Shown here: positions 51,364-60,435 of the stretch, piece by piece | How the letters are laid out: each line of letters opens with the position of its first letter | Numbering within the stretch: the first letter of the stretch is position 1 | Source of the DNA: Ferruginibacter sp. | GTDB taxonomy: Bacteria; Bacteroidota; Bacteroidia; Chitinophagales; Chitinophagaceae | NCBI RefSeq assembly: GCF_028288465.1 | Contig: NZ_JAQBNR010000019.1 | Location: forward strand, 1-64,000 | Direction of reading: 5' to 3' | Length of the DNA: 64,000 nucleotides | Notes under the pieces: model-generated | The model's input: only the letters and a program-made list of their open reading frames with translations | Told to the model about the DNA's origin: nothing | Database searches by the model: none | Made by a program: the position numbers and the translations under genes

Positions 51364-52617
51364 TTGAATAATCCTCAATACACAACCAACGTTTTAATTG
51401 CAGGTGCAGGGCCCGGCGGAGCAAGCACTTCTATTTTTCTTACAAAGGAAAAAATCAACCACATTATTATTGACAAAGCTATTTTTCCGAGAGATAAAAT
51501 TTGTGGCGATGCATTAAGTGGCAAATCTGTCGGCATGTTAAAACGCATTACACCCGCCTGGCAGGATTATTTTTTAGCAGATAAAAACAAAGCCATTGTT
51601 TGCACCGGCATCCAATTTATTGCGCCCAGTAATGCCACACTCAATGTGCCTTTTTTACTAAATGATACCGGCCGGCAAGACCCGCCGGGCTTTGTAAGCA
51701 AGCGCATTGATTTTGATAATACGCTGGCAGGTTTAATTAAAAGTCCATACGCTACATGGTTTACTGAAACAATACTTGAAGACATCGAAGAACAGGAAGG
51801 TGGTTTACTCGTAACCGTAAAACAGGGCAACGAACGTAAACAGATATTTACCAAAATGATTGTGGGTGCCGAAGGCAGGGGTAGCATCGTGGCGAAAAAA
51901 ATGGCCAATCAAAAAATGGAGCCTGAACATTACAGTGCAGGTATTCGTGGCTATTATAAAAACGTAGGCGGGCTGCATGCCAAAAATTATATTGAGCTGC
52001 ATTTTTTAAAAGAATTTCAGCCAGGTTATTTATGGATTTTTCCATTGGCAAACGGTGCCGCCAATGTGGGTGTGGGCATGCTCAGCAAAAACATTTCACT
52101 GAAAAAAGTTAACCTGAAACAATTGATGCTGGATGCCATTCAAACACATCCCAATTTAAAAGACCGGTTTAAAAATGCAACGCTGGAAGGAGCCATTGAA
52201 GGCTGGGGCTTGCCCCTTGGCTCTAAAAAAAGAACACTTAGCGGCAACCGCTTTTTATTAACCGGCGACGCAGCATCACTGATAGATCCGTTTACAGGAG
52301 AAGGTATCGGCAATGCAATGGTTTCTGGTTTGGTGGCGTCTAGAGAAATAAAAAAAGCAATAGCCGCAAATGACTTTTCCGCAGCCTTTTTACAGCAATA
52401 CGACGAAGTCATTTATAAAAAATTATGGGCAGAGCTGAAGCTAAGCCATTACCTGCAAATACTTTCCAGCAAACCCCGCCTGTTTAATTTTGTAATCGGC
52501 AAAGCCAGTCGCAGTAAAGAGTTAAGAGAAACGATTAGTTGTATGTTTGAGAATGTAGATATCAGAAAAAAATTTATGAACCCACTATTTTACTTAAAGA
52601 TTTTATTCAACCGATAG
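51364..52617 (+). CDS. FAD-dependent oxidoreductase, geranylgeranyl reductase-like, TTG start
   Basis: A 417-residue flavoprotein. The start is TTG at 51364: an in-frame stop is at 51355-51357 and the FAD-binding motif VLIAGAGPGGASTS begins only nine residues later, so no ATG can be used. The middle has VGAEGRGSIVAKK and the second FAD motif FLLTGDAASLIDPFTGEGIG near residue 295, typical of geranylgeranyl/FixC/halogenase-like monooxygenases. The family reduces isoprenoid double bonds or hydroxylates ring systems. The particular substrate here is open. It is 77 bases after mqo and tail-to-tail with the sialidase-like gene (7 bases apart). Confidence 0.82.
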   Translation: MNNPQYTTNVLIAGAGPGGASTSIFLTKEKINHIIIDKAIFPRDKICGDALSGKSVGMLKRITPAWQDYFLADKNKAIVCTGIQFIAPSNATLNVPFLLNDTGRQDPPGFVSKRIDFDNTLAGLIKSPYATWFTETILEDIEEQEGGLLVTVKQGNERKQIFTKMIVGAEGRGSIVAKKMANQKMEPEHYSAGIRGYYKNVGGLHAKNYIELHFLKEFQPGYLWIFPLANGAANVGVGMLSKNISLKKVNLKQLMLDAIQTHPNLKDRFKNATLEGAIEGWGLPLGSKKRTLSGNRFLLTGDAASLIDPFTGEGIGNAMVSGLVASREIKKAIAANDFSAAFLQQYDEVIYKKLWAELKLSHYLQILSSKPRLFNFVIGKASRSKELRETISCMFENVDIRKKFMNPLFYLKILFNR

Positions 52618-52624
52618 TCGTGTA

Positions 52625-53815
52625 TTAATGAATTGATTTTGGATCTACAACCACATACTTGATTGCTTCCCCAGACTTCTCCATTGAATAAGAATAGCTG
52701 ATGCGCAACAGCCCGTCAGCAGTTTGTATTAAACAGGGATAAGAAAAACTACCTTTTCCTTTTGCTTCATTCTCCAGCGTTCTTTTCCACTTCCAGCTGG
52801 CGCCTTCATCATCCGATAAATAAAGGCTTAATCTGTAGCGGCCATCATCTTCATCACAACCTACAAATGCCCAGCGGCCATCTTTCATTGCTATCAGTTC
52901 AACACTTGCTGTGTTAGGAATGGTAGTTTTTTTTGCGGCACTCCAGCTTTGACCATTATCTGCCGATTCACTTGTTTGTACCCTTGGCGGGTCATCTCCA
53001 TTATCTCTCATAAAAGCAACGATATTGCCATTCTTTTTTTGCACGAGGGCCGGCTGTACATTACCTCTTCCAACAATAGGAAGACTTGCATGCCATGTAT
53101 CGCCGTTATCATCAGAAATAGCAACCAGCGACATGTTATAGCCATCTGAGTATAATGGCAATAGTATTCTACCTTCGGCAAGCCGCAAAGGTTTTATTCT
53201 TGTCATCCAGCCAGTACTTCTTTTTGCCAGGTCCTTACTGGCGTCTATTATCATGTTATCGTAAGAAGGAGCATAAGCACCAGAGCCTCCGATGTTGGGG
53301 GTGAGCTGTTTAAATTTGATGGCGGTTTCTGTTGCGAAACTATCCTTTGGGGCAAGCAATATATTGTCCTGCCAGTTCCATACCGGCGCTCCGCTGTTAT
53401 TGTAGTCAATAGCTGTACGAAATCTCAGAACAGAGCATTCCCATCGATGAGCCTGTACGGCAATCCAAACCAAAAACAACTTGTTGTTGCTGTTGAGAAA
53501 CAATACCGGGTTACAATCCGGTAAGCCGTAGGTATCTGCCATTTCAAACGGTGCTGACCATACAGTTGATCCTTTTTTTAACCGTGCGCCCATAATTTTT
53601 ACATCGTCTGCAGTTCGTTCGCCACTTCCCTGGAACCATGCCGCCAGTATGTCCCCATTGGGCAAAGCAACAATGCTGCTGCCATGCGTATGCTGCGGTT
53701 GCGTGGGAAAAATCAAGCTTTCAAAAACAGGCAATACTTTTTCTGTTGCAGGTTGTGCCAGCAGGGCATTGGATATAAAACTGCCGGCAAAGCAAATTAC
53801 AAGTAATCGTTTCAT
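52625..53815 (-). CDS. Sialidase-like BNR-repeat secreted protein
   Basis: A 396-residue secreted protein (signal ends near LLAQP) with a six-bladed propeller. Asp-box repeats are seen as SDDNGDTW, SADNGQSW and SDDEGASW. A candidate catalytic segment PQHTHGSSIVALPNGDILAAW opens the propeller, and an Arg in FMRDNGDD and one in GRYRLSLYLS could belong to the arginine cluster. The family (PF13088) includes true exo-alpha-sialidases and other glycosidases. A NanA/DapA-like lyase and a sodium symporter start 164 bases away on the other strand, so a sialic-acid role is likely but not proven. No RIP motif of classical GH33 was seen. Confidence 0.7.
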   Translation of the reverse strand: MKRLLVICFAGSFISNALLAQPATEKVLPVFESLIFPTQPQHTHGSSIVALPNGDILAAWFQGSGERTADDVKIMGARLKKGSTVWSAPFEMADTYGLPDCNPVLFLNSNNKLFLVWIAVQAHRWECSVLRFRTAIDYNNSGAPVWNWQDNILLAPKDSFATETAIKFKQLTPNIGGSGAYAPSYDNMIIDASKDLAKRSTGWMTRIKPLRLAEGRILLPLYSDGYNMSLVAISDDNGDTWHASLPIVGRGNVQPALVQKKNGNIVAFMRDNGDDPPRVQTSESADNGQSWSAAKKTTIPNTASVELIAMKDGRWAFVGCDEDDGRYRLSLYLSDDEGASWKWKRTLENEAKGKGSFSYPCLIQTADGLLRISYSYSMEKSGEAIKYVVVDPKSIH

Positions 53816-53928
53816 TTGATATGTGTAAGTTAAAAAGGGTTATTTTTTATTGGATGAGTCTGGTAAAAATTCGGTGTAACTATTTATTAAAATAAAAATC
53901 AGGCTGGGTTTTATCAGGATGATTTATA

Positions 53929-53959
53929 TTTAATGCCAGATCATAAATATATACTTTTT
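53929..53959 (+). promoter_or_regulatory. Candidate promoter of the NanA-like lyase gene
   Basis: TTTA at 53929-53932, 19 bases, then TACTTTTT at 53952-53959: one mismatch in each element relative to the phylum consensus TTTG-N19-21-TAnnTTTG. Transcription would begin near 53966, about 14 bases before the first ATG. Confidence 0.3.
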
Positions 53960-53979
53960 CTTGTCTTATACCATTAAAT

Positions 53980-54930
53980 ATGAATAGCATGAACAACGAT
54001 GAAAAGAAATTTGTTCCGGTGATGATTACACCTTTTAACCTGAAGGCAACCGTTGATATGGATGCTTTAAACAGCCTGGTTGATTTTTACCTGGCGGCAG
54101 GGGTGAAAGGTTTTTTTGCGAATTGTTTAAGCAGTGAAATGTTTAGCATCAGTGAAGATGAAAGGCTGGAAATTACCAAGCATATTGTTAAGTATGTAAA
54201 TGGAAAGGTGCCCGTAGTAGCTACCGGATCTTTTGGATTGACAATTGAAGACAAGGCAAAGTTTACAAAAAAAATATACTATACCGGTATCGACGCGGCC
54301 ATCATGATTACCGGACATTTTGCCAATGTAGAAGACGGTGATGATGTGTTGCTGCGCAATTTTGAAAAAATGTTTGATCTCACCGGTAACATTCCTTTGG
54401 GCATGTATGAATGCCCTGCGCCGTACAAAAGAATTATTTCAGCGGATGTTTTCAAACAACTGTTAAGTTTTAACCGGCTGGTTTATCATAAGGATACTTC
54501 TATAGAACACGCACAGGTAAAAGCAAAGCTGGATGTGCTGAAATCGGTTGGAAATAATAACCTGGAGTTTTACGATGCGCATTCACCCAATGCCATGTTC
54601 TCATTGCAAGCCGGTGCTAAAGGTATGTCATCTATTTCCGGTAATTTTTATCCTGAAATATTGGTTTGGATGTGTAACAATGCTACCAACCCCGACAAGC
54701 AGGAGGACGTAAAATGGCTGCAATCTGAAATCACCAGGGTAGACCCTTTAATTCACCAGGCATACCCTATGAGTGCAAAATATTTTTTACAAAAAAGAGG
54801 TTTGCCCATCCGTACCATCAGCAGAACATTTGCATTGGAATTAACTCCTGATCAAAAGAAAACACTGGATGACATCTATACCAGCTTTCTTGGCTGGTGC
54901 CACCGCCTGGGCATACAGCCAGTTATTTAA
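53980..54930 (+). CDS. Dihydrodipicolinate synthase/N-acetylneuraminate lyase family protein
   Basis: A 316-residue class I aldolase of the DapA/NanA family. The Schiff-base Lys is K171 in RLVYHKDTS and the active-site Tyr is Y143 in GMYECPAPY. A short SSE turn (51-53) replaces the usual GTTGE, so it is not a classical DapA. The barrel starts VPVMITPFN. A second ATG lies three codons later (53989). It would cleave an N-acylneuraminate-like or related 2-keto acid to pyruvate. The following symporter gene starts 35 bases downstream on the same strand, and a divergent sialidase-like gene completes a degradation set. Confidence 0.82.
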   Translation: MNSMNNDEKKFVPVMITPFNLKATVDMDALNSLVDFYLAAGVKGFFANCLSSEMFSISEDERLEITKHIVKYVNGKVPVVATGSFGLTIEDKAKFTKKIYYTGIDAAIMITGHFANVEDGDDVLLRNFEKMFDLTGNIPLGMYECPAPYKRIISADVFKQLLSFNRLVYHKDTSIEHAQVKAKLDVLKSVGNNNLEFYDAHSPNAMFSLQAGAKGMSSISGNFYPEILVWMCNNATNPDKQEDVKWLQSEITRVDPLIHQAYPMSAKYFLQKRGLPIRTISRTFALELTPDQKKTLDDIYTSFLGWCHRLGIQPVI

Positions 54931-54965
54931 TTCCTTTGCAGAACTACGATTGCCAATAAGCTATT

Positions 54966-56546
54966 ATGAAACATTTACCGGTTGCGGACCTCGCCATTAT
55001 TGCCTTGTATATGCTGGCCATGATATTGACCGGTGTTTGGTTTTCGAAAAAGAATAAAAACCCGGACCAGTTTACAAAAGCTTCAGGCCAGATTCCACAA
55101 TGGGCCGTTGGCATTTCTATCTATGCCACTTTTTTAAGCAGCAATACTTTTTTAGGCGTACCAGGAAAAGCATTTGGTACCAACTGGAATGCTTTTGTTT
55201 TTAGTTTATCGATGCCTTTTGCAGCCTGGATTGCGGCAAAATATTTTATTCCTTTTTACAGAAACAGTGGCGAAGTATCAGCCTATACTCACCTGGAGAA
55301 ACGCTTCGGTGCCTGGGCCAGAACTTATGCAGTAGTTTGTTTTCTGCTGACGCAGCTGGCACGCATGGGCTCTGTGTTTTTTGGTATAGCGCTTAGCCTG
55401 CAGGCCATGACGGGATATTCCATGCAAAGCATCATGGTTGTAATGGGTATCATAATTATAATTTATACCGTGTTGGGTGGAATGGAAGCCGTGATCTGGA
55501 CCGAAGTTGCCCAAGGTATTATCAAGACATTTGGAGCTATCATTATTTTATATTTTATCATCAGCAAAATGCCGGGTGGTGTGGATCATATCATGGCCAT
55601 TGGTAAAGCAGATGGTAAATTCAGCCTGGGCAGTTTTAAACCGGATTTTACTACCTCCACCTTCTGGGTGATTTTCTTTTACGGCATTTTTATCAACCTG
55701 AATAATTTTGGAATGGACCAGAACTACATTCAGCGTTATCAGGCAACCAGTTCCGGTAAAGAAGCTGCTAAATCGTTGTGGCTTTGTGTTAAAATATACC
55801 TGCCCGCTTCATTTCTGTTTTTTGTAATCGGGTCTTCGCTGTATGCCTGGTACCAGGTGCACCCGGAGATGCTGAATGCCATCAAGCTAAGGGCAGCAGC
55901 AGAACGCTTGCCTTCCGGGGCTTCGGTAACCGAAATGGGAGCCGTGGCCAACACGTTGCTACCAGCCGATTACGGTGATAAAGTATTGCCTGATTTTATG
56001 GTAAATGTATTACCGGTTGGTATCGTCGGCATTATTGTTTCAGCAATACTTTCCGCAGCGATGAGCACCATCAGCTCGGGAATGAATGCCTGCGCTACTG
56101 TGTTTACGTTTGATATTTACAAGCGCTATATAAAACATGACATTAGCCAGCGTCAAACCATGACGTTGCTTTTTACTTCCACATTTGTGATAGGCGTTCT
56201 GTCTATCATAACCGGTATTGCGATGATTGGGGTTAAAAGCATACTGGATGTGTGGTGGCAACTGTCTGGTATTTTTGCGGCTGGTATGCTGGGGCTTTTT
56301 TTACTGGGTATCGCCAGCCGTGCAAAAAATGCAGAAGCTATAATAGCCGTTATTATTGGGGTATTGGTAATTGCCTGGATGACATTTCCTTCCTTAATTC
56401 CGGAAAATTTGGCCGGCATCCGAAGCAGCTTTCATACCAATATGGTAATTGTAATTGGCACACTCACCATATTTTTAACAGGCACCGTTTTTTCTTTGCT
56501 AAAGGGCAACCGCAAAAATGTTAGCCTTGAAGTGAATGATATCTAG
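54966..56546 (+). CDS. Sodium:solute symporter (SSS family)
   Basis: A 526-residue protein with about 13 helices. Motifs of the SSS/SglT fold are the N-terminal FSKKNKNPDQFTKASGQIPQ with the WAVGISIYATFLSSNTFLG helix 1, TVLGGMEAVIWTEVAQGIIK near residue 162 and ILSAAMSTISSGMNACATVF near 356, the sodium-site region. It would import the sialic-acid or amino-sugar product along with Na+. The gene ends in a 26-base convergent overlap with the kinase gene (stop at 56546 against stop at 56521). The gene pair with the lyase gene at 53980 is plus-strand. Confidence 0.88.
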   Translation: MKHLPVADLAIIALYMLAMILTGVWFSKKNKNPDQFTKASGQIPQWAVGISIYATFLSSNTFLGVPGKAFGTNWNAFVFSLSMPFAAWIAAKYFIPFYRNSGEVSAYTHLEKRFGAWARTYAVVCFLLTQLARMGSVFFGIALSLQAMTGYSMQSIMVVMGIIIIIYTVLGGMEAVIWTEVAQGIIKTFGAIIILYFIISKMPGGVDHIMAIGKADGKFSLGSFKPDFTTSTFWVIFFYGIFINLNNFGMDQNYIQRYQATSSGKEAAKSLWLCVKIYLPASFLFFVIGSSLYAWYQVHPEMLNAIKLRAAAERLPSGASVTEMGAVANTLLPADYGDKVLPDFMVNVLPVGIVGIIVSAILSAAMSTISSGMNACATVFTFDIYKRYIKHDISQRQTMTLLFTSTFVIGVLSIITGIAMIGVKSILDVWWQLSGIFAAGMLGLFLLGIASRAKNAEAIIAVIIGVLVIAWMTFPSLIPENLAGIRSSFHTNMVIVIGTLTIFLTGTVFSLLKGNRKNVSLEVNDI

Positions 56547-57366
56547 CCAACCCTTCAATAGGCGTCCGTATAATTCCACCCGGCTTCATGCCGTACAGGG
56601 TTGCCACTGCGGATAAAATATCTTTAAAAGCATACCCAACAGATCCGGTGCAATTAAAACTATACTGCCTGTAGTTGGGGTATTTGGTCACAAGCGTTTC
56701 AAAAAAATCAATGAAAGCATTTTTCACCAGCTGGTTGGTGTATTCTTTATCAGCTGTGCTAACAGAGATAAACTGCACAAAGCCGGCACAATAACGGTTG
56801 GGAAGTTTTTCCGAATATACCCGGTCCATAATTTGTTCTCTTTTAAGGCCGTAGGCGGCAAAAAAATCAGCCCTTACCGCAGCAGGCATATACTCCCGGA
56901 TATAGTCGCCCAGCAATTGCCTGCCGATGTAAAATCCACTGCCTTCATCTCCCAGTAAATAACCCAGTGAATCTATATTGGCAGTGATGGCGCTTCCGTC
57001 ATACAGGCAACTATTGGTACCGGTTCCCAATATAGCAGCAAAGCCTGGCTGATCATGCAATACAGCTCTTGCAGAACCTAACAAATCAAGACCCACAGCA
57101 AGGGTCGCTGTTGGAAAAACCTTTTGCAGGGCGTCTTTGATAATGTGCGTCTTATCTTCAAAACAACCGGCACCGTAAAAATAAATATGGCTGATCTGCA
57201 ATGGGGGTATGACGGATGGCAAACCTAAAGAAAGTGACTGAGCAATGTAACTGCTGTTTACAAAATAAGGATTATAACCTTCGGTATTAAAAAAAGAGAG
57301 ACCTGCTTTTTCATTTATCAGGCACCAGCTTGTTTTGGTTGAACCGCTGTCAGCAACAAGTATCAT
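56521..57366 (-). CDS. BadF/BadG-type sugar kinase (GlcNAc/MurNAc kinase-like)
   Basis: A 281-residue ASKHA-fold kinase. It has the phosphate-1 motif ILVADSGSTKTSWCLI at the start, phosphate-2 AAILGTGTNSCLYDG near residue 103 and the glycine-rich LLGDEGSGFYIGRQLLGDY near 127. Members phosphorylate GlcNAc, MurNAc or glucosamine. Its ATG overlaps the stop of the MFS gene by four bases (ATGA), indicating translational coupling. With MurQ and the transporter it matches the murTKQ-type MurNAc route of Tannerella forsythia, making MurNAc the likely substrate (inference). Its 3' end overlaps the symporter gene by 26 bases. Confidence 0.85.
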   Translation of the reverse strand: MILVADSGSTKTSWCLINEKAGLSFFNTEGYNPYFVNSSYIAQSLSLGLPSVIPPLQISHIYFYGAGCFEDKTHIIKDALQKVFPTATLAVGLDLLGSARAVLHDQPGFAAILGTGTNSCLYDGSAITANIDSLGYLLGDEGSGFYIGRQLLGDYIREYMPAAVRADFFAAYGLKREQIMDRVYSEKLPNRYCAGFVQFISVSTADKEYTNQLVKNAFIDFFETLVTKYPNYRQYSFNCTGSVGYAFKDILSAVATLYGMKPGGIIRTPIEGLARYHSLQG

Positions 57367-58619
57367 TTGGAATTTTTTATTGGTAATCCGATTTTATGAC
57401 CCGCCATGGCATAATAAAAAATGCACAGGTAGCAGGGAAGTAACATGGCGTACGCGTGTTGCGGTGAGTAATGACCCGCCAGCCATCCGTACAATAAAGG
57501 CAACAGCGCACCTCCGCCTACAGCCGCTATCAAAAGTGAAGAGCCAGTTTTTGTAAAGCGTCCGAGGCCATTAATGGCGAGCGGCCAGATGGATGGCCAA
57601 ACCAGCGAATTTGCCAGCCCCAGCAAAGCAATGAAAGCAACAGAAATATACCCACTGGTTAAAAGGGCAAAGCACGAAAAAATGAGCCCCAGCAAAGAAG
57701 ATATTTTTAACACCCATACCTGCGAAATATATTTAGGTATAATGATAATGCCTATCACATAACCTAGCAACATAAAACCAAGCGTACAGCTGGTAAAGAA
57801 TTTGGCGGTGGAAAGTGGAATGCCCTGCGAGGGACCGTAATTAATAATGGAATCCCCTGCAATTACTTCTACCCCCACGTATAAAAACAGTGTAGCAACA
57901 CCTAACAGCAAATGCGGAAATTGAAGGATACTTGTTTTGTTAAGATTGGCAATACCTACCGCTTCATCCCCTTCATCAGTATCCAGTTCCGGCAGGCCGG
58001 ATAAATGCACCAGTATGGCCAGCACTACCAGCACAACAGCTATTACCAGGTAGGGCACTACCACGCGATGAGCAAGCATATTTAAGACGTCATTTTTTTG
58101 GTTTGCCGTCATCCCGGCGAGGCGTGCCGTTATGCCATCTGCATCCTGTAAGATAATGGCGCCCAGTATAAGTGGGGCAATTACACCCGCTGTGCCATTG
58201 CAGATGCCCATAATGCTGATACGCCGTGCGGCACTTTCCATCGGGCCCAAAATAGTAATGTATGGATTGGAAGCGGTTTGCAAAATAGCCAGCCCGGCTC
58301 CCTGTATAAATAAACCGGTAAGAAATGAAATATAAGATCTTGATAAGGCAGCAGGAATAAACAATGCTGCACCAACAGCCATCAGCAGCAGCCCCAGCGT
58401 CATGCCTTTTTTATATCCTGTCCTTTGCAACAATGCCGCCGCCGGAATGGCCATTACCATGTAAGAAATATAAAAGGAAAAGGCTACCAGGTAAGAAGCC
58501 ACGCTGTTTAACTGGCAGGCTATTTTAAGATAGGGGATTAACACGGAGCCGATCCAGGTTAAAAAACCAAATACAAAAAACAAGGTGCCGATTATAAAAA
58601 TTGGTTTTTTGATGCGCAT
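57363..58619 (-). CDS. FHS-type MFS sugar transporter
   Basis: A 418-residue, 12-helix carrier beginning MRIKKPIFIIGTLFFVFGFL. The in-frame TTG upstream (58640) is disfavoured. FHS/NagP-like marks are GFLTWIGSVLIPYLKIACQL in helix 1, QRTGYKKGMTLGLLLMAVGA, and QGAGLAILQTASNPYITILG near residue 117. It lies between murQ (34 bases upstream) and the kinase gene (overlapping by four bases), so it likely imports a cell-wall amino sugar such as MurNAc or GlcNAc. Confidence 0.85.
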   Translation of the reverse strand: MRIKKPIFIIGTLFFVFGFLTWIGSVLIPYLKIACQLNSVASYLVAFSFYISYMVMAIPAAALLQRTGYKKGMTLGLLLMAVGAALFIPAALSRSYISFLTGLFIQGAGLAILQTASNPYITILGPMESAARRISIMGICNGTAGVIAPLILGAIILQDADGITARLAGMTANQKNDVLNMLAHRVVVPYLVIAVVLVVLAILVHLSGLPELDTDEGDEAVGIANLNKTSILQFPHLLLGVATLFLYVGVEVIAGDSIINYGPSQGIPLSTAKFFTSCTLGFMLLGYVIGIIIIPKYISQVWVLKISSLLGLIFSCFALLTSGYISVAFIALLGLANSLVWPSIWPLAINGLGRFTKTGSSLLIAAVGGGALLPLLYGWLAGHYSPQHAYAMLLPCYLCIFYYAMAGHKIGLPIKNSK

Positions 58620-58653
58620 AGTCAACAAGCTTTTCGGCAATCAATAAAGTAGT

Positions 58654-59475
58654 CTATTTCTGAAGATTCATATTGAACTGATCCATGGCTTTTTTTACGC
58701 TGCCGTTTGCAAGCAACAGCGATTCGGCTTCGGCATAATCTGCTATGCCCACTTTCTGCATCAGCATTTTTACTGCACGGTCAGTTATTTTTTTATTAAT
58801 CAGTTGTACGTGCACCATCTGGTTATCTTCTACCCTGCCAAGCTGAATCATCACCGTTGTACTGATGATGTCGAAAATTATTTTTTGTGCGGTACCACAT
58901 TTCATGCGGGTGCTGCCGGTAATCACCTCAGGACCAGTGATTACCTCTACCGGGTAATCGGCATGCTGACTAATGGACGAATCAGGATTGCTAACGATAC
59001 ACCCGGTGGTGATGTTATTTTTGCGGCAGGCTTCTAATGCACCCAGTACGAAAGGAGTTGTGCCGCTTGCCGATATGCCCAATACAATATCTTTTGAGTT
59101 TACTTCTTCCTGCAGTAATTTTTCCCATCCTTCATTATAGTTGTCTTCCATTTCTTCCCTTGCTTCAATCAATCGTTCGATACCGCCTGCAAGCACAATA
59201 TTTACGATACCTTTTTCTATCCCAAAGGTGGTAGGTAATTCAATCACATCTAACACCGCAAGCCTTCCCCCGCTTCCGGCACCAAGGTAAAATAGCCTGC
59301 CCCCGGCTTTTAATTTATCTGTAATGGCCTGTATCAGCTTGTTTAATTGAGGAAGGACTTTTTCTATTGCACCAGTAACGGTTCCGTTTTCATTATTAAT
59401 TAATTCCGTAATCTCTTTGATGCTTTTATTTTCCAGGTGTCTGTGTTGGGATGGCTGCTCAGTAATAGGGACCAT
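58654..59475 (-). CDS. murQ: N-acetylmuramic acid 6-phosphate etherase
   Basis: A 273-residue SIS-domain lyase that cuts the D-lactyl ether of MurNAc-6-phosphate to give GlcNAc-6-phosphate and lactate. MurQ signatures are visible: FYLGAGSGGRLAVLDVIELP at residues 62-81 with the likely acid/base E79 (E83 in E. coli), VLGISASGTTPFVLGALEA near 133 and EVITGSTRMKCGTAQKIIFD near 184. Length matches the family (~300, slightly short at the C-terminus). It is the first gene of a minus-strand unit with the MFS carrier and kinase, giving a MurNAc recovery route. The DeoR regulator is divergent, 106 bases away. Confidence 0.92.
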   Translation of the reverse strand: MVPITEQPSQHRHLENKSIKEITELINNENGTVTGAIEKVLPQLNKLIQAITDKLKAGGRLFYLGAGSGGRLAVLDVIELPTTFGIEKGIVNIVLAGGIERLIEAREEMEDNYNEGWEKLLQEEVNSKDIVLGISASGTTPFVLGALEACRKNNITTGCIVSNPDSSISQHADYPVEVITGPEVITGSTRMKCGTAQKIIFDIISTTVMIQLGRVEDNQMVHVQLINKKITDRAVKMLMQKVGIADYAEAESLLLANGSVKKAMDQFNMNLQK

Positions 59476-59490
59476 AAATTATGTTTATGT

Positions 59491-59549
59491 TAGTTTTGCG
59501 GTTTTTTTCCTGTTTTTTTTGTAAAAGTATGTAGATTCACGCAAAATTA
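59491..59549. promoter_or_regulatory. Divergent -7 box candidates between murQ and the DeoR gene
   Basis: TAGTTTTG on the plus strand (59491-59498) and TAATTTTG on the minus strand (complement of 59542-59549) are both perfect matches to the Bacteroidota -7 consensus TAnnTTTG. They would start divergent, overlapping transcripts for the DeoR gene and for murQ, respectively. No clear -33 TTTG at the right distance was found for either. Confidence 0.35.
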
Positions 59550-59581
59550 GTAGTTTTATCAAAACGATTACTGTCAACTGC

Positions 59582-60334
59582 ATGTTAAAGGAAGAACGCC
59601 ATAAAATTATTTTGCGGGAAGTGAACCTACATAATAAGGTGCTTACCAGCGACTTAAGTGAATTATTGGACGTGTCCGAAGATACCATTCGCAGAGATTT
59701 AAATGAATTGGACGAATTGGAAATGATTTTAAAAGTGCACGGAGGTGCAATGAGTAAAACCTTCCATTATCCTTTTAACGGTCAAAATCCGGTATATGCC
59801 CTGGAGGCAAAAAAGCTGATTGCACAAAAAGCGATCACACTTTTTAAAAAAGACATGCTGATTTTGATAGAAGGCGGAACAACCATAATGGAAATCGCCA
59901 AACAAATACCAACAGATTTACACGCCACTTTTTTAACCGTATGTCCCCAGGTTGCGCTGGCATTGGCCGAACATGAAAACATCGATGTAATCACTATTGG
60001 TGGCAGGCTCGCCAAAAATGCGAATATACATACCGGCGCTAGTGTAATAAACGAACTGGCCGGTATAAAAACGGATTTGTGTATAATCGGTACAAACGGT
60101 ATTTCGGTAGAAGATGGATTGACCGATTCAGACTGGGAAGTAGTGCAGGTGATGAAGGCCATGATCAGGTCAGCCAAAAAAACAGCAACGGTTTGTATTG
60201 CTGAAAAATTCAACACCGTTCAAAAAATAAAAATTGCGGATTTAACAGATGTGGATTATGTGATTACAGAGCTAGATGTCAATAATCCCATGTTGGATAT
60301 ATACAGGGGAGAGGGTAAGCCAGAATTGATGTAA
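59582..60334 (+). CDS. DeoR/GlpR family transcriptional regulator
   Basis: A 250-residue regulator starting MLKEERHKIILREVNLHNKV. The DeoR helix-turn-helix is TSDLSELLDVSEDTIRRDLNELDELEMILKVHGGA near residues 21-54. The effector domain has IEGGTTIMEIAKQIP, VITIGGRLAKNANIHTGASV and CIIGTNGIS, the sugar-phosphate-binding segments. Such proteins repress sugar operons and respond to phosphorylated sugars. It lies divergent to the murQ unit and 101 bases upstream of a SusC gene on its own strand, so it may control both. The effector is probably an amino-sugar phosphate. Confidence 0.88.
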   Translation: MLKEERHKIILREVNLHNKVLTSDLSELLDVSEDTIRRDLNELDELEMILKVHGGAMSKTFHYPFNGQNPVYALEAKKLIAQKAITLFKKDMLILIEGGTTIMEIAKQIPTDLHATFLTVCPQVALALAEHENIDVITIGGRLAKNANIHTGASVINELAGIKTDLCIIGTNGISVEDGLTDSDWEVVQVMKAMIRSAKKTATVCIAEKFNTVQKIKIADLTDVDYVITELDVNNPMLDIYRGEGKPELM

Positions 60335-60435
60335 CCCTGGTTCAGCCAGTAAAAAGATCATTGTTTAACCATATCAATAACCAATAAACGGAAAAGAAAA
60401 CAAGTCCGATTTCATAACTGCAAACAAAACCAAAC

